A stretch of 64,000 nt of DNA from Anoxybacteroides rupiense (GCF_014196195.1 NZ_JACIDF010000002.1:124001-188000), one strand, 5' to 3'. Shown: positions 25,660 through 35,943, counted from the first letter of the stretch. The notes: generated by a model from the letters alone, not told the origin. A program made the numbers and translations.

Positions 25660-25711
25660 ATGAACCACCTCCACTCCGTTAAGAGGTGGGAAACTTCTCG
25701 GTGGATGATGT
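25660..25711. repeat. Dispersed hairpin repeat, copy B
   Basis: Best-formed copy. CCACCTC and GAGGTGG pair perfectly around CACTCCGTTAA, followed by GAAACTTCTCGGTGGATGAT. Same orientation as copies A (1053) and C (50763). It lies just downstream of aroA. Confidence 0.65.
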
Positions 25712-25761
25712 GAAAAGAGGATGACACCGTCAAGGAAGTTTTGCTCTCTTGCGGTTCATCC
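25711..25761 (-). terminator. Possible terminator of the aromatic supraoperon
   Basis: On the minus strand GGATGA-a-CCG pairs with CGG-tg-TCATCC, followed by TCTTTTCAC. The stem is interrupted and the loop long, so confidence is moderate. About 20 bases after the aroA stop. Confidence 0.45.
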
Positions 25762-25778
25762 CCTTCTTCTTATTTTGA

Positions 25779-27065
25779 CTAGCAAAGCACCTGCAAATGC
25801 TCAAAAAACGTCGGGTAAGATACAGCGATTGCTTCCGAGCGCTTGAGCGACACCGTGCCTTCCGTAATGCAAGCAGCGATCGCCAGCATCATGCCAATTC
25901 GATGGTCTCCATAGCTATCGACAATAGCTTCTTTCGCCTTCAATGCTGTTTTTCCATGAATTCGCATTCCATCTTCTGTCGCTTCAATTTCAGCGCCTAA
26001 CTTGCGCAATTCCGACACAACCGTATCGATCCGGTTCGTTTCTTTCACTTTTAGCTCGCTTGCATCCTTAATGACAGTTGTTCCTTCTGCTTGAGTAGCC
26101 AACAGAGCAATAATCGGTATTTCATCGATTAAACGCGGAATAAGCGCTCCGCCAATTTCCACCGCTTTTAATTTAGAGGTTCGAATGGTAATGTCGCCAA
26201 GCGGCTCCGTTTCTTCATTGCGAATGTTTTCAATGGTTAAATCCGCCCCCATTTGCTGCAGCACATCGATCATTCCTGTTCGAGTTGGATTCAATCCGAC
26301 ATTTTTTAGAACGATTTCGCTGTTGGGCACAATCGCGCCCGCGACTAAGAAAAAGGCGGCTGACGAGATATCGCCGGGAACATAAATATCCGCTCCTCGC
26401 AGCTGTTGTTTTCCAGTCACAGAAACGCTGAGCCCATTCGTTATCACTTCACCGCCAAATAATCGCACCATTCGTTCTGTATGATCACGCGACTTGATCG
26501 GCTCTGTTACTGTTGTCGTACCATCAGCCATGAGCCCCGCCAATAAAATGGCCGACTTTACTTGGGCGCTGGCAACCGGAGAAGTATAGTGAATCGGCTG
26601 TAAACTTCCGCCGCGAATGGAAATAGGCGTATAATTCCCGCCATCTCTTCCATCGATACGGGCCCCCATCATGCGGAGCGGTTCTGTCACTCTTTTCATC
26701 GGACGTTTCGCAATGGATTCATCGCCAATAAGGCAAGCATGAAAGGAGCAGCCCGCTAAAATACCAAGCAACAATCGTGTTGTCGTTCCTGAATTTCCGA
26801 CATTTAAAATTTCCTGCGGCTCCAACAACCCCGCTATTCCATTTCCTTTTACCACCACATCCGTCCCATTTTGTGCAATATCGACTCCCATTTTGCGAAA
26901 ACAATCAATCGTACTTAAACAATCCTCACCTGTTAAAAAATGAGCAATCGTCGTTGTGCCGCGAGCAATCGCTCCAAGCATAACCGCTCGATGAGAGATG
27001 GATTTGTCCCCAGGAACTTCAATGGTTCCCCGCAAGGACTGAACATTGTTTCTTAATGCTTGCAT
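25779..27065 (-). CDS. aroA: 3-phosphoshikimate 1-carboxyvinyltransferase (EPSP synthase)
   Basis: Joins shikimate 3-phosphate and phosphoenolpyruvate. The 428-residue enzyme shows the PEP/shikimate signatures [20 protein letters not shown] (about 18), [18 protein letters not shown] (about 90), [13 protein letters not shown] (about 115), the catalytic [19 protein letters not shown] (about 310) and [13 protein letters not shown] (about 385). Sequence type agrees with class II Gram-positive EPSP synthases. ATG 27065 chosen: AGGAGG is 6 bases upstream, while the ORF ATG at 27080 is part of that site. Last gene of the supraoperon (named aroE in B. subtilis). Confidence 0.97.
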   Translation of the reverse strand: MQALRNNVQSLRGTIEVPGDKSISHRAVMLGAIARGTTTIAHFLTGEDCLSTIDCFRKMGVDIAQNGTDVVVKGNGIAGLLEPQEILNVGNSGTTTRLLLGILAGCSFHACLIGDESIAKRPMKRVTEPLRMMGARIDGRDGGNYTPISIRGGSLQPIHYTSPVASAQVKSAILLAGLMADGTTTVTEPIKSRDHTERMVRLFGGEVITNGLSVSVTGKQQLRGADIYVPGDISSAAFFLVAGAIVPNSEIVLKNVGLNPTRTGMIDVLQQMGADLTIENIRNEETEPLGDITIRTSKLKAVEIGGALIPRLIDEIPIIALLATQAEGTTVIKDASELKVKETNRIDTVVSELRKLGAEIEATEDGMRIHGKTALKAKEAIVDSYGDHRIGMMLAIAACITEGTVSLKRSEAIAVSYPTFFEHLQVLC

Positions 27066-27076
27066 GTTGTTCCTCC

Positions 27077-28180
27077 TCATCCTTCATATGTTTCATAATT
27101 CGTGTGCGCACGGATGCATTGTTTTGCCTTTTCGCGATCCATTTCGCTTTGAAAGCTGAGACGGAGCACACCGTAAATTTCTTTCCTCGTTTCAATAATG
27201 CGGATGTTGGTGATACTAATCTTTTCTTGTGCTAGATATCCAGTAATCTCAGAAATAACCCCTGGATAGTCAGGAACATCTACATATAAATCATAAAAAG
27301 ACGGTATTGCCCCTTTCGTCCTTACAGGCAATCCATCACGAAATTGTTTGGCTTCTAAAAAATAGCGATAGATTTCCTCGCTTTTTTCCTTCTCGACAAG
27401 CGAGCGGATCCTATGCATCTCAGCAAGCCATCGATCAAACAACGATAGCAGTTCAGTTTTGTTATGTATCAGAATATCGCGCCACATTTCCGGGTTGCTT
27501 GAAGCGATACGCGTAATATCGCGAAAACCGCCAGCCGCCAGCCTGCTGACAAGCTCGTCTTCGCTCTCATATTGCTGGGCCTGATGGACAAGGCTCGCGG
27601 CAATAATATGCGGAAAATGGCTGATCACTCCCGTAATCCGATCATGGTCGTTTGGCGATAGAATGACAAAGTTCGCTTTCGTTCCTTTCAACCATTGCTT
27701 CAATCGCTCCACTTCACTCATCGGCACCGCCTCTGTCGGCGTTAAAATATAAAACGCATTTTCAAACAAATGCGCTTTTGCCGCTACTACACCGCTTTTA
27801 TGGGACCCTGCCATCGGGTGTCCGCCAATAAACATCACACCTTGGTCCAGCAACGCCTTCGCCTGCTCGATAATCCGCTGCTTCGTGCTGCCAACATCCG
27901 TTACAAGCACAGATGGACGCAAACGGTATGTCAACATATCGGTTAAAATTTTTTCAGTCTGCATCACTGGCGTTGCTAAAATAATGACATCAGCCCGGCT
28001 CATCCCTTCTTCAACAGAAGCAGCCGCTTCATCAATGACTGCCAGTGTGCGAGCCATCCTTATTTCATCTTCATTGATATCAAATCCGACAATCGTTGCC
28101 TCAGGATGCTCCTTTTTAATGGCAAGCGCCATCGAACCTCCAATGAGCCCAAGGCCGACGACAAAGACCGTTCCTTTCAA
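27077..28180 (-). CDS. tyrA: Prephenate dehydrogenase with C-terminal ACT domain
   Basis: Oxidatively decarboxylates prephenate to 4-hydroxyphenylpyruvate using NAD. The 367-residue protein has the dinucleotide fold [14 protein letters not shown] at the N-terminus, ITDVGSTK-type [11 protein letters not shown] (about 95), the catalytic His region [12 protein letters not shown] (about 120), [14 protein letters not shown] (about 190), and a C-terminal ACT domain ([20 protein letters not shown]) likely for tyrosine feedback. The start is uncertain: TTG 28180 has AAGGTG 6 bases upstream; GTG 28189 is the alternative. Between hisC and aroA. Confidence 0.95.
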   Translation of the reverse strand: MKGTVFVVGLGLIGGSMALAIKKEHPEATIVGFDINEDEIRMARTLAVIDEAAASVEEGMSRADVIILATPVMQTEKILTDMLTYRLRPSVLVTDVGSTKQRIIEQAKALLDQGVMFIGGHPMAGSHKSGVVAAKAHLFENAFYILTPTEAVPMSEVERLKQWLKGTKANFVILSPNDHDRITGVISHFPHIIAASLVHQAQQYESEDELVSRLAAGGFRDITRIASSNPEMWRDILIHNKTELLSLFDRWLAEMHRIRSLVEKEKSEEIYRYFLEAKQFRDGLPVRTKGAIPSFYDLYVDVPDYPGVISEITGYLAQEKISITNIRIIETRKEIYGVLRLSFQSEMDREKAKQCIRAHTNYETYEG

Positions 28181-28206
28181 CAAATTCACCTTCTTCTTTT
28201 ACATAT

Positions 28207-28232
28207 GCCCGCTGCGCAACTAGGCAGCGGGC
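28207..28232 (-). other. Hairpin between hisC and tyrA
   Basis: GCCCGCTGC/GCAGCGGGC, a perfect 9-bp stem immediately after the hisC stop. The minus-strand tail (ATATGTAAAAG) has no T-run, so it is more likely an mRNA-stability or processing element than a terminator. Confidence 0.55.
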
Positions 28233-28237
28233 TTTTG

Positions 28238-29335
28238 TCAAACGAGTTGCGTTTCTTTCAACATTTGTCCAAGCACTTGGAAAAGCTTTTGATTTTGTTC
28301 CTCCGACCCGATGGTAATCCGCACGGAAGTCGGAAATCCGAGCGCATTTCCAGAGCGCACAATCATTCCTTTTTCTAATAAGTATTGAAATACGCGATTC
28401 CCCTCTATTCCGAAATCAATCAAAATGAAATTCGTTTCGGAAGGGTAATAAGATAGACGATGTTCCTGACAGAAACGATAAAACTTTTCCAGCTCTTGTT
28501 TATTTTTAGAAACACATTGCTGGATAAATGTCTGGTCACTAAGAGCAGCCAGCGCTGCCGCTTGGGCAACACTCGATGTATTAAACGGCTCGCGGGCCGG
28601 TTCAACCTGCTGAATCAACGCTTCGTTTGCTACACCGTAGCCAATGCGCAAGCTCGCTAATCCATAAGCTTTCGAAAACGTGCGCAAAATCATTAAATTG
28701 TGATATTCATTTAACAGCGGTACGGTTTCTGGATAGTCTTCCGCCGTGACATATTCATAGTATGCTTCATCTAATACGACAAGCACATGCTTTGGAACTT
28801 GTTGTAAAAAGGCGGATAGCTGCTGCTCATCGACATACGTGCCCGTTGGGTTATTCGGATTGCATACCCAAACAATGCGCGTCTGTTCATCAATCGCAGC
28901 AAGCATGGACGACAAGTCATGACATCCATCCACAAGCGGAATTTCACGAATTTCTGCTCCCTCAATTACAGCGTTATGGCGATATTGCGGAAAAGTTGGA
29001 GCAGCCATCACTGTGTTCGTCTCCGCTGACAGAAAAGCACGGCAAAGAATTTGGATTACTTCATCTGAACCATTGCCAAAAAGAAGCTGCGTTTCTTTCA
29101 CTCCGAGATGCCGTGCTACTTCTTCCCGGAGAATGCGGGCGTAACCGTCTGGATACAGCTCAAGCTGATCCAAAACCTCGACAATCGCCTTTTTAACAGT
29201 TGGAGAACTGCCATATGGATTTTCATTCGAGGCCAGCTTGATGACATCCGTTAGTCCATATTGCTGCTTTACTTCCTCCATCGATTTACCTGGCTGATAA
29301 GGGGGCAGCCCTTGCAATTGATTTTTAATTTTCAT
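28238..29335 (-). CDS. hisC: Histidinol-phosphate aminotransferase
   Basis: PLP enzyme of histidine synthesis; in Bacillus the same protein also transaminates aromatic keto acids, which explains its place in the aromatic operon. The 365-residue enzyme shows [25 protein letters not shown] (about 160), the PLP Lys in [17 protein letters not shown] (about 225) and a C-terminal VRITIGS. ATG 29335 ([10 protein letters not shown]) chosen with GGGGTGAG upstream; the ORF begins six codons earlier. About 30 bases after trpA. Confidence 0.95.
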   Translation of the reverse strand: MKIKNQLQGLPPYQPGKSMEEVKQQYGLTDVIKLASNENPYGSSPTVKKAIVEVLDQLELYPDGYARILREEVARHLGVKETQLLFGNGSDEVIQILCRAFLSAETNTVMAAPTFPQYRHNAVIEGAEIREIPLVDGCHDLSSMLAAIDEQTRIVWVCNPNNPTGTYVDEQQLSAFLQQVPKHVLVVLDEAYYEYVTAEDYPETVPLLNEYHNLMILRTFSKAYGLASLRIGYGVANEALIQQVEPAREPFNTSSVAQAAALAALSDQTFIQQCVSKNKQELEKFYRFCQEHRLSYYPSETNFILIDFGIEGNRVFQYLLEKGMIVRSGNALGFPTSVRITIGSEEQNQKLFQVLGQMLKETQLV

Positions 29336-29365
29336 CTTCTCACCCCATTGCAAATTTTGGCTGAT

Positions 29366-30172
29366 TTAAGGAGTGCAGCGTTTTCCCAACGGCGCCGTCA
29401 GCATTTGAGCGTACCGCTGAAATTCATTGAGCGCTTCCTGTTTTGTCTCTTCATGCAACAGCCGATCCCCGAGCTGTTCCATTTTTTGGACAAGCGCGCT
29501 GCCAATGATGATACCATCGCTATAGTTTTTCAGCATGCTCACCTGCTCGCTTGTTGAAATTCCGAAGCCGACCGCTACCGGAACCCGGCTGTATTGCTTC
29601 ACTTCCATTAAAAATGATTCCAATTCATCAGGCAGCGTATCTCGTACACCGGTTACCCCAAGCGACGAAACACAATACAAAAAGCCTTGTGCGCTGGAAG
29701 CAATTTTCTCGATTCGCTGTTTGGATGTTGGTGCTACTAACGAAATGCAGGCGACACCAGCCTCTGCGCTCAGCTTGCGAATCGGTCCGCTTTCTTCAAA
29801 TGGCAAATCAGGAATTAAGACGCCGTCGACTCCATTTTCCTTCACTAAAGTAAAAAAGAATTCTTCTCCTAATTGTAACACAGGATTGTAATAGGTAAAG
29901 AGAATAATAGGAATTTTCACACCTTTTTTTCGCAGCACCGGCACGAGTTCAATCGCTTTTGGTAAGTTCATTTTGTGCTTCAGCGCTCTTGATGTTGCCC
30001 GCTGAATGATGGGACCGTCTGCGAGCGGATCAGAATAAGGAACTCCCAGCTCCAATATATCGGCACCAGCTTCTTGAAGAGCAAGCGCTAGCTCCACTGT
30101 TATATCTGGATGCGGATCCCCGGCCATAATGAATGGAATAAACATCGTTTTAGTCGTTAGAGATAGCTGCAA
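29366..30172 (-). CDS. trpA: Tryptophan synthase alpha chain
   Basis: Cleaves indole-3-glycerol phosphate to indole, channelled to the beta subunit. The 268-residue TIM barrel shows [13 protein letters not shown], the catalytic Glu in [20 protein letters not shown] (about 41-60), the catalytic Asp in [11 protein letters not shown] and the phosphate loop [11 protein letters not shown] (about 205). Start is TTG 30172 with GGGGGAG 6 bases upstream; it overlaps the trpB 3' end by 23 bases, suggesting coupling. Confidence 0.96.
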   Translation of the reverse strand: MQLSLTTKTMFIPFIMAGDPHPDITVELALALQEAGADILELGVPYSDPLADGPIIQRATSRALKHKMNLPKAIELVPVLRKKGVKIPIILFTYYNPVLQLGEEFFFTLVKENGVDGVLIPDLPFEESGPIRKLSAEAGVACISLVAPTSKQRIEKIASSAQGFLYCVSSLGVTGVRDTLPDELESFLMEVKQYSRVPVAVGFGISTSEQVSMLKNYSDGIIIGSALVQKMEQLGDRLLHEETKQEALNEFQRYAQMLTAPLGKRCTP

Positions 30173-31367
30173 TGTCAGCTCCCCCTTTCTCTCTATTCAT
30201 AATGGCTTGCACATCTTTATCGCCCCGTCCTGACAAGCATACGAGCACCGCGCTGTCCTTCGGAAGGTGTGGCACTAGTTTAAACGTATGAGCAAGAGCA
30301 TGAGCAGATTCGATCGCTGGAATGATTCCTTCCTCTCTAGCAAGCAGCTGGAAGGCATGGAGCGCTTCCTCATCTGTGACACTCTCGTATTGCACACGCC
30401 CAATGCTTGCTAAGTAAGCATGTTCTGGACCGACTCCAGGATAGTCAAGGCCAGCTGAAATGGAGTAAGGTTCCAGTATTTGTCCGTATTCATCTTGCAA
30501 CAAATAGGTGAGTGAACCATGAATCACTCCTTTGGTGCCTTTTGTTATTGTCGCGGCATGGTAAGGGGTGTTCGTGCCTTTTCCTGCTGCTTCCACACCA
30601 ATAAGCGCAACCTCGTCGTCTAAAAACGGATAAAACGTGCCAATCGCATTGCTTCCTCCGCCTACACACGCCACGACGACTTCTGGAAGCTTTCCTTCAC
30701 GCTCTAAAAATTGCTGTTTAGCTTCATCGCCGATAATGCGCTGGAATTCACGTACCATTTTTGGATAAGGATGCGGTCCGACAACCGAACCGATCATGTA
30801 AAAATGATCGTCACAATGCTGAACCCAGTAGCGGATGGCCTCATTGGTCGCGTCTTTCAATGTTCGATTTCCGCTAAAAACAGGCACGACTTCCGCTCCT
30901 AAGAGTTTCATGCGAAACACATTTAACTCTTGCCGTTTGATATCTTCTTCGCCCATAAATACGATGCATTCCATGCCAAAGCGTGCGGCGACAGTGGCCG
31001 CAGCGACTCCGTGCTGTCCCGCTCCAGTTTCAGCAATCAGTTTCTTTTTGCCCATTCGCTTTGCTAAAAGCACCTGTCCGATCGCATTGTTAATTTTATG
31101 AGCACCGGTATGGTTTAAGTCCTCACGTTTCAAATAAATTTTCGCTCCATTGAATTTTTCAGTAAGGTTCTTAACAAATGTGAGCGATGTCGGCCGCCCT
31201 GAATACTCTTGCAAACTATCCATATATTCCGTTCGAAACGTTGGATCCGCCATGGCTTTCTCAAGCTCTCTCTCTATTTCTTCAAGCGGGAGCATTAACG
31301 TTTCGGGAACAAACTTGCCGCCAAATTCCCCAAATCTCCCATTTTCATTTGGTTCCTTGTACATCAT
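30150..31367 (-). CDS. trpB: Tryptophan synthase beta chain
   Basis: PLP enzyme that condenses indole and serine to tryptophan. The 405-residue protein has [16 protein letters not shown] at the N-terminus, the PLP Lys in [20 protein letters not shown] (about 85), the catalytic Glu in [13 protein letters not shown] (about 110) and the phosphate-binding [10 protein letters not shown] (about 230). ATG 31367 with GAGG 7 bases upstream; overlaps the trpF 3' end by 23 bases. Confidence 0.97.
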   Translation of the reverse strand: MMYKEPNENGRFGEFGGKFVPETLMLPLEEIERELEKAMADPTFRTEYMDSLQEYSGRPTSLTFVKNLTEKFNGAKIYLKREDLNHTGAHKINNAIGQVLLAKRMGKKKLIAETGAGQHGVAAATVAARFGMECIVFMGEEDIKRQELNVFRMKLLGAEVVPVFSGNRTLKDATNEAIRYWVQHCDDHFYMIGSVVGPHPYPKMVREFQRIIGDEAKQQFLEREGKLPEVVVACVGGGSNAIGTFYPFLDDEVALIGVEAAGKGTNTPYHAATITKGTKGVIHGSLTYLLQDEYGQILEPYSISAGLDYPGVGPEHAYLASIGRVQYESVTDEEALHAFQLLAREEGIIPAIESAHALAHTFKLVPHLPKDSAVLVCLSGRGDKDVQAIMNREKGGADIAAISND

Positions 31368-31998
31368 GCTTCACCCTCTTTTCAATCTCCATCATTTTCC
31401 GCGCACTTTTTTTACCGTTTTCTTCGATACCACTGCTTATATCCACACCATGGGGGCGATAAGAAAGCAGTTGGGCCACATTATCTGGCGTTATGCCGCC
31501 TGCAATGAAACACGGGACTCCCTGGCGATTCGCTTCTTCCAAATAAAAGGGGATTGCTTCCCAGTTAAACGATAGGCCTGTTCCGCCCCACGCTCCTTTC
31601 ACTCGACTGTCAACAATATAGCCGTCAGCAACTGTTGCATATTGTCTCATTTTACTCAACGCCTCTTCGCTATGATGAATCGCTTTCCAAACAGGCAAAT
31701 CCGTTGCCGCTTTGATCTTTGCTATCTGCTCCACCGTTTCCGTGCCATGACATTGAATCACAGAAAGAGGAAGCAGCTCTGTGACTGCATAAATGTCCTC
31801 TGCTGAACTGTTTACAAACACCCCAACCAGCTGCTTCTTCCCTAAATCCACCATCTTTAACCATGTTTTCGCTTCATGCGCATCGACCTTTCGCTTGCTT
31901 TCGGCAAAAATAATCCCAAGATAATCCGCGCAGCTCTTGATCCCTTTTTGCAGATCGGAAAGGGACTGATGCCCGCAATATTTAAGAAGGACGGACAT
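31345..31998 (-). CDS. trpF: Phosphoribosylanthranilate isomerase
   Basis: Amadori rearrangement step of tryptophan synthesis. The 217-residue TIM barrel starts [17 protein letters not shown] with the catalytic Cys of KYCGHQS, then [27 protein letters not shown] with the region of the catalytic Asp in [14 protein letters not shown], and [15 protein letters not shown] 31998 chosen (GGAGG about 8 bases upstream); it overlaps the trpC 3' end by 17 bases. Confidence 0.95.
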   Translation of the reverse strand: MSVLLKYCGHQSLSDLQKGIKSCADYLGIIFAESKRKVDAHEAKTWLKMVDLGKKQLVGVFVNSSAEDIYAVTELLPLSVIQCHGTETVEQIAKIKAATDLPVWKAIHHSEEALSKMRQYATVADGYIVDSRVKGAWGGTGLSFNWEAIPFYLEEANRQGVPCFIAGGITPDNVAQLLSYRPHGVDISSGIEENGKKSARKMMEIEKRVKHDVQGTK

Positions 31999-32758
31999 CG
32001 CTTCTAACCTCCTTGTATAGCTCGTCAACAGCCTGCATCACATCGTCTTGTCTCATTAACGATTCACCTACTAACACTGCATGTGCGCCGTATGCGCGTA
32101 CCCGCTGTAAATCATAGGCATTCGCAATACCGCTTTCACTGACTACCACGCATGATGGAGGCACATGCGGGAGCAAATTCTTTGTTGCGTCTAAAGAGGT
32201 CGTAAATGTCTGCAAATCTCGATTATTAATGCCCACTATTTCTGGAGTAAATCGTTCTAAAATGGCTTCCAGCGTTTGGCGGCTATGCACTTCGACTAAG
32301 CATTCCAAGCCTTTTTCATATGCCTCTTCATAGAGCTCATGCAGTTTTTTTGGTGAAAGTGCTTCTCCAATTAATAAAATGGCATCGGCACCGATTCTTG
32401 CACTCTCTTCAATTTGCAGCCGATCAATGATAAAATCTTTACGCAACACAGGAAGACGGACCGTCTCTTTAATCTCGATTAAATATCGGTAATGACCTTG
32501 GAAATAAGTTTGATCCGTCAAAACAGAAATGGCATCCACTCCCGCTTGTTCATACGCTTTGGCAATCTCAACAGGCTGGAAATTGGGCCGGATAATCCCT
32601 TTGGATGGAGACGCTTTTTTCACCTCAGCAATCATCCCTATGGATCGCTTCGCATTTTTAAGTGCTGTACACAGCGAAAAGCGTGGAAAATGATAGCGAG
32701 GCGGTAATTCTATTCGTTCGATCTCATTTTGCTTTGTAGCAAGAATTTGCTTAAGCAT
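31982..32758 (-). CDS. trpC: Indole-3-glycerol phosphate synthase
   Basis: Closes the indole ring from CdRP. The 258-residue TIM barrel shows IAEVKKASPSKGIIRPNFQP (catalytic Lys and substrate Ser, about 50-69), LRKDFIIDRLQI (catalytic Lys, about 108), GINNRDLQTF (about 180) and VSESGIANAYDL with AVLVGESLMR. ATG 32758 chosen: GGAGGTGG is about 7 bases upstream and the ORF's 45 extra codons lie within trpD. It overlaps trpD by 8 bases. Confidence 0.96.
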   Translation of the reverse strand: MLKQILATKQNEIERIELPPRYHFPRFSLCTALKNAKRSIGMIAEVKKASPSKGIIRPNFQPVEIAKAYEQAGVDAISVLTDQTYFQGHYRYLIEIKETVRLPVLRKDFIIDRLQIEESARIGADAILLIGEALSPKKLHELYEEAYEKGLECLVEVHSRQTLEAILERFTPEIVGINNRDLQTFTTSLDATKNLLPHVPPSCVVVSESGIANAYDLQRVRAYGAHAVLVGESLMRQDDVMQAVDELYKEVRSDVRPS

Positions 32759-33770
32759 AATTTTCCACCTCCCTCGTTTGCAAACGATGCAATTGTGCAA
32801 GCGCCCGCTTCGTTCTGATTGCTTCTTTTGCCAGTTTGACCCCTTCATGAATCGTACTGGCTTTTTGGGCAATATAAAGCGCGACACCTGCATTCAGACA
32901 AACAATATTCTCAGCGCTCTCATTCGCTGTTCCTGCCATCACCATCCGCAAAAGCGCTGCGCTCTGCGAAGCGTTATAGACTTGAATATCTTCGAGCCTT
33001 CCGCGAGGCAGTCCGCACTCCTCAGGAGTCACGACAAAGCGGCGAATGTTTCCATCCTTTAGTTCAACGATATCTGTTTCAGTGGTGATGCTGCATTCAT
33101 CCAATCCATCTCGGCCAGTTACCAGCACAACATGAGAGGAGCCGAGCCGTTTCAGTGTTTCCGCCAATTTTTCAGCATATGCTGTTGAATATACGCCAAT
33201 CACTTGTCGCTTGCATCCAGCAGGGTTGGCAAGCGGTCCAAGCAGATTAAATGCGGTGCGAAAGCCGATTTCTTTACGTGGAACTGCTGCATGCTTCATC
33301 GCCGCATGGTAAAAGGGAGCAAAGAGAAAGGCGAGCCCTTTTGTTTTTAGCGCTGCTTTCGCTTCCTGCGGTGTTCCTTGAATATGAATGCCAAGCTGTT
33401 CCAAGACGTCAGCGCTGCCGCTCGTCGATGATACAGCTCGATTGCCATGTTTGGCCACCTTAACCCCAAGGGAGGAAACGATAATGGCCGCTGCTGTAGA
33501 AATGTTAAATGTCCGTTTTTCATCTCCCCCTGTGCCGCATGTATCAATGATTTCCTCATCATACTCAATGCGGAGCATTTGACTGCGCATGCCACGCGCT
33601 AATCCTGTTAATTCATCGACCGTTTCGCCACGCAAGCGCAAAATCGATAAAAAGCTGGCAATCTGACTTTCTGTTGCCTCACCTGACATAATGGCAATCA
33701 TGGCATCATACGCTTCTTGTTCACTTAGCGAATATCCCTCAATACATTTGGCTAATAGCTGTTTAAGCAT
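32751..33770 (-). CDS. trpD: Anthranilate phosphoribosyltransferase
   Basis: Transfers phosphoribosyl from PRPP to anthranilate. The 339-residue enzyme carries the PRPP motif DTCGTGGDEKRTFNISTAAA (about 76-95), KHGNRAVSSTSGSADVLE (about 107) and GPLANPAGCKRQVIGVYS (about 170). ATG 33770 overlaps the trpE stop by 8 bases. Confidence 0.97.
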   Translation of the reverse strand: MLKQLLAKCIEGYSLSEQEAYDAMIAIMSGEATESQIASFLSILRLRGETVDELTGLARGMRSQMLRIEYDEEIIDTCGTGGDEKRTFNISTAAAIIVSSLGVKVAKHGNRAVSSTSGSADVLEQLGIHIQGTPQEAKAALKTKGLAFLFAPFYHAAMKHAAVPRKEIGFRTAFNLLGPLANPAGCKRQVIGVYSTAYAEKLAETLKRLGSSHVVLVTGRDGLDECSITTETDIVELKDGNIRRFVVTPEECGLPRGRLEDIQVYNASQSAALLRMVMAGTANESAENIVCLNAGVALYIAQKASTIHEGVKLAKEAIRTKRALAQLHRLQTREVENYA

Positions 33771-35286
33771 ATAAACGCCCCCTTTTTGTGAACACCTTTT
33801 CTGCCAGCTCGATGGATTTTACTAGCGCACTTGCTTTATTATGGGTTTCCTTCCACTCCCGTTCGGGGATGGAGTCAGCCACGACACCGGCGCCAGTCTG
33901 CACATAAGCATAACCGTCTTTCACCATCGCCGTGCGAATGGCAATGCAAGAATCGATGTTGCCATCAAAACCGATATAAGCAATTGTTCCGGCGTATATG
34001 TGGCGCGCCGTTGGTTCCAATTCATTTAAAATTTGCATGGCCCGGACCTTTGGGGCCCCGCTTACTGTTCCAGCAGGAAATGACGCCAGCAAGGCATCAA
34101 TAGAATGAACTCCGTCTTTTAGCTCCCCTGTTACTTTCGAAATCAGATGCATAACATGAGAAAATTTACCGATCTCCATCAGCACAGGCGTCTTCACTGT
34201 TCCATATTTCGCCACTTTTCCAATATCATTTCTTGCTAAATCTACCAGCATATAATGCTCTGCCTGTTCCTTCGGGTCGTTCAATAATTCAAGCGCTAAC
34301 GCTTCGTCCTCTTCTTTCGACCTTCCTCGCCGGCGCGTTCCGGCAATCGGATGGATTTCAATTTGGCGCTGTTGCACTTGCACTAGCTTTTCTGGCGAGC
34401 TTCCCACAATTTCTTCTTCATCTGTTTGAATATAAAACATATATGGCGACGGATTGATTTTTCTGAGCATGCGATATAATTGAAATCCAGTGATGCGAAC
34501 GGGAATCGTAAAACGCTGCGACAGCACAGCTTGGAAAATGTCCCCCGCTTCAATGTAGCGTTGGATCGCTTCGACATCCCGCATAAACGAAGCTCGATCA
34601 TATGTTGACGATAGTTGTTTAAAAGAAATGCGCTGCAGTTCTTCATCATCAAAAAGCGGTAAAATTGGCCGATGAATTCCAGATGTTGCCTTTTTCATCA
34701 ACGCTTCTATGCTTCTCAATCCTTCTTCATACTTTTTTTGTTTTTCTCGCTCATGATCGTCCTCGTGCAGACGAACATAATGAATCAATACAACTTCACG
34801 CTTTATGTGGTCGAATACAATCAGTGATTGACAAATTACAAAATAAGCCATTTTCATTGCAAGATCGCGTTGGGAATGCAACGGCACTTTTTCAATCGTT
34901 GAAATAAAATCATAGCTTAAATAACCAACGGCCCCTCCGACAAACGGGATATCCGTTTCAATCGGCTTTACTCGCAGCTTCTTTTCCACATGCAAAAACG
35001 CTTCTTTTAATGTGAGGGTTGTAGCGATTTTCCCATGCTCATCAACAACGAAAAACGATTGGCCTGTTTCGCTCTGAATTTTCAAAAAAGGGTCAATCCC
35101 AATGAATGAATATCGCGACCATGGCGATTGTTCATCCTTGCTCTCCAGTAAAAAATGGGCCTCATCTTTTAAATTTTCAAAGAGCTGCAATGGTTCCAGT
35201 ACATCAGCAAAAAAACGGCGCACAATCGGAATCGTGCGAAATTCAGCGGAATCTTCCAAAAAAGTGGTTAATGTGCAGTTTTTCAT
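33763..35286 (-). CDS. trpE: Anthranilate synthase component I
   Basis: Makes anthranilate from chorismate with ammonia from a glutaminase partner. The 507-residue protein has the N-terminal regulatory part with LLESKDEQSPWSRYSFIG (tryptophan-binding SKDE-type motif), and the chorismate-binding domain with PSPYMFYIQTDEEEIVGSSP, PIAGTRRRGRS (about 330) and FPAGTVSGAPKVRAMQI (about 430). ATG 35286 with GGAGG 8 bases upstream. First gene of trpEDCFBA. No trpG follows, so the amidotransferase should be a shared PabA encoded elsewhere, as in B. subtilis. Controlled by the TRAP leader. Confidence 0.97.
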   Translation of the reverse strand: MKNCTLTTFLEDSAEFRTIPIVRRFFADVLEPLQLFENLKDEAHFLLESKDEQSPWSRYSFIGIDPFLKIQSETGQSFFVVDEHGKIATTLTLKEAFLHVEKKLRVKPIETDIPFVGGAVGYLSYDFISTIEKVPLHSQRDLAMKMAYFVICQSLIVFDHIKREVVLIHYVRLHEDDHEREKQKKYEEGLRSIEALMKKATSGIHRPILPLFDDEELQRISFKQLSSTYDRASFMRDVEAIQRYIEAGDIFQAVLSQRFTIPVRITGFQLYRMLRKINPSPYMFYIQTDEEEIVGSSPEKLVQVQQRQIEIHPIAGTRRRGRSKEEDEALALELLNDPKEQAEHYMLVDLARNDIGKVAKYGTVKTPVLMEIGKFSHVMHLISKVTGELKDGVHSIDALLASFPAGTVSGAPKVRAMQILNELEPTARHIYAGTIAYIGFDGNIDSCIAIRTAMVKDGYAYVQTGAGVVADSIPEREWKETHNKASALVKSIELAEKVFTKRGRLYA

Positions 35287-35548
35287 TTTTCTCTCCTCCG
35301 TTTACTCGGATGGAGAATGAGGGTTTATGAGGCATAAAATGAGGAAAACCCAAAGACGTGGCGTCTTTGGGTAGAATCATCCCATACATGCACTCACCTC
35401 AGCTAAACTCGCTCATTCTCATCTACCCTATTACTCGTCTCACTCACTTCATTTACTACCATTCATGCTTTGTTACTCGCGGCAAAAAATGCCGTCACAC
35501 TTCATCTTCTCCACTCTTCTAGTCAACATAGCAGAAGTGCGCTTCTGC
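35287..35548 (-). promoter_or_regulatory. trp operon leader with TRAP-binding site and attenuator
   Basis: Between the trp promoter and trpE the minus-strand RNA shows, in order: a 5' stem-loop GCAGAAG-CGCA-CTTCTGC (35531-35548); eleven GAG/UAG triplets (35393-35445: GAG x3, UAG x2, GAG x3, UAG, GAG x2) spaced by 1-3 bases; and a terminator (35345-35372). GGGUAGA (35422-35428, overlapping triplet 5) pairs perfectly with UCUACCC (35369-35375), giving an antiterminator that excludes the terminator. This is the TRAP mechanism known from B. subtilis and G. stearothermophilus. Confidence 0.92.
35345..35372 (-). terminator. trp attenuator terminator
   Basis: ACCCAAAGAC/GTCTTTGGGT stem with GCCAC loop followed by TTTTCC on the minus strand. 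Forms when TRAP covers the triplets and blocks the antiterminator. Confidence 0.88.
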
Positions 35549-35556
35549 TTTTTCCT

Positions 35557-35586
35557 ATAATATTACAAGTCTGTTTTTTTTGTCAA
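35557..35586 (-). promoter_or_regulatory. Internal trp operon promoter
   Basis: TTGACA (35581-35586) and TATTAT (35557-35562) on the minus strand, spaced 18 bases. The -35 box lies inside the 3' end of aroH, so trpE-aroA can be transcribed from here or by read-through from aroC. Confidence 0.75.
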
Positions 35587-35943
35587 TGATAAATCTGGTC
35601 GAAGCTGGACCGCGTTGCGCAGATAAATATGAATGACCTCATCTTGCGCTTTAGCAGTTTGTGCGGTCATCATAATCCGAATACAGCCCGGCAAAGAGCC
35701 GGGAACCGGGATTTCTCTTGTACACATGACTGGCACATACGTCCAGCCCTCAATTCGGCGCAGCGCTTGAGCAGGAAATGCAGCCGTTAAATCATCGGTA
35801 ACTGAGATCAGCACAGATACTACATCGCTTGCTTTTATCCCGTTTGCTTGAATCATATGCCTTAGCAACTCTTCAGTAGCATCCACAATTTCTTCGGCAT
35901 CATTACTCGTGACGGTTGTCGCTCCTCGAATTCCTCTAATCAT
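35563..35943 (-). CDS. aroH: Chorismate mutase, AroH type
   Basis: Rearranges chorismate to prephenate. The 126-residue protein is the monofunctional, trimeric AroH type: [11 protein letters not shown] with the active-site Arg7, [14 protein letters not shown] with the Cys near residue 75, [10 protein letters not shown] with the Arg near 90, and [17 protein letters not shown] at the C-terminus. ATG 35943 overlaps the aroB stop by 8 bases, with GGGAG 7 bases upstream; ten ORF codons before it lie within aroB. Its 3' end carries the -35 box of the trp promoter. Confidence 0.95.
   Translation of the reverse strand: MIRGIRGATTVTSNDAEEIVDATEELLRHMIQANGIKASDVVSVLISVTDDLTAAFPAQALRRIEGWTYVPVMCTREIPVPGSLPGCIRIMMTAQTAKAQDEVIHIYLRNAVQLRPDLSLTKKTDL

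Larger units (their letters stand above)
25314..25778. other. Gene-free region between the amidohydrolase-like gene and aroA
   Basis: Contains repeat copy B (25660-25711), a hairpin CCGAGAA/TTCTCGG (25561-25584) and a possible aroA terminator (25713-25761). A 61-codon plus-strand frame at 25478 has no ribosome-binding site or recognisable sequence and was rejected. Confidence 0.6.

Noticed and set aside
25478-25663. 61-codon plus-strand frame in the aroA-distal gap
   Set aside because: No ribosome-binding site, no family resemblance, and its end runs into a dispersed repeat.
35287-35562. Possible leader peptide in the trp leader, as in enteric attenuation
   Set aside because: No short Trp-rich ORF; the triplet repeats and antiterminator fit TRAP control.
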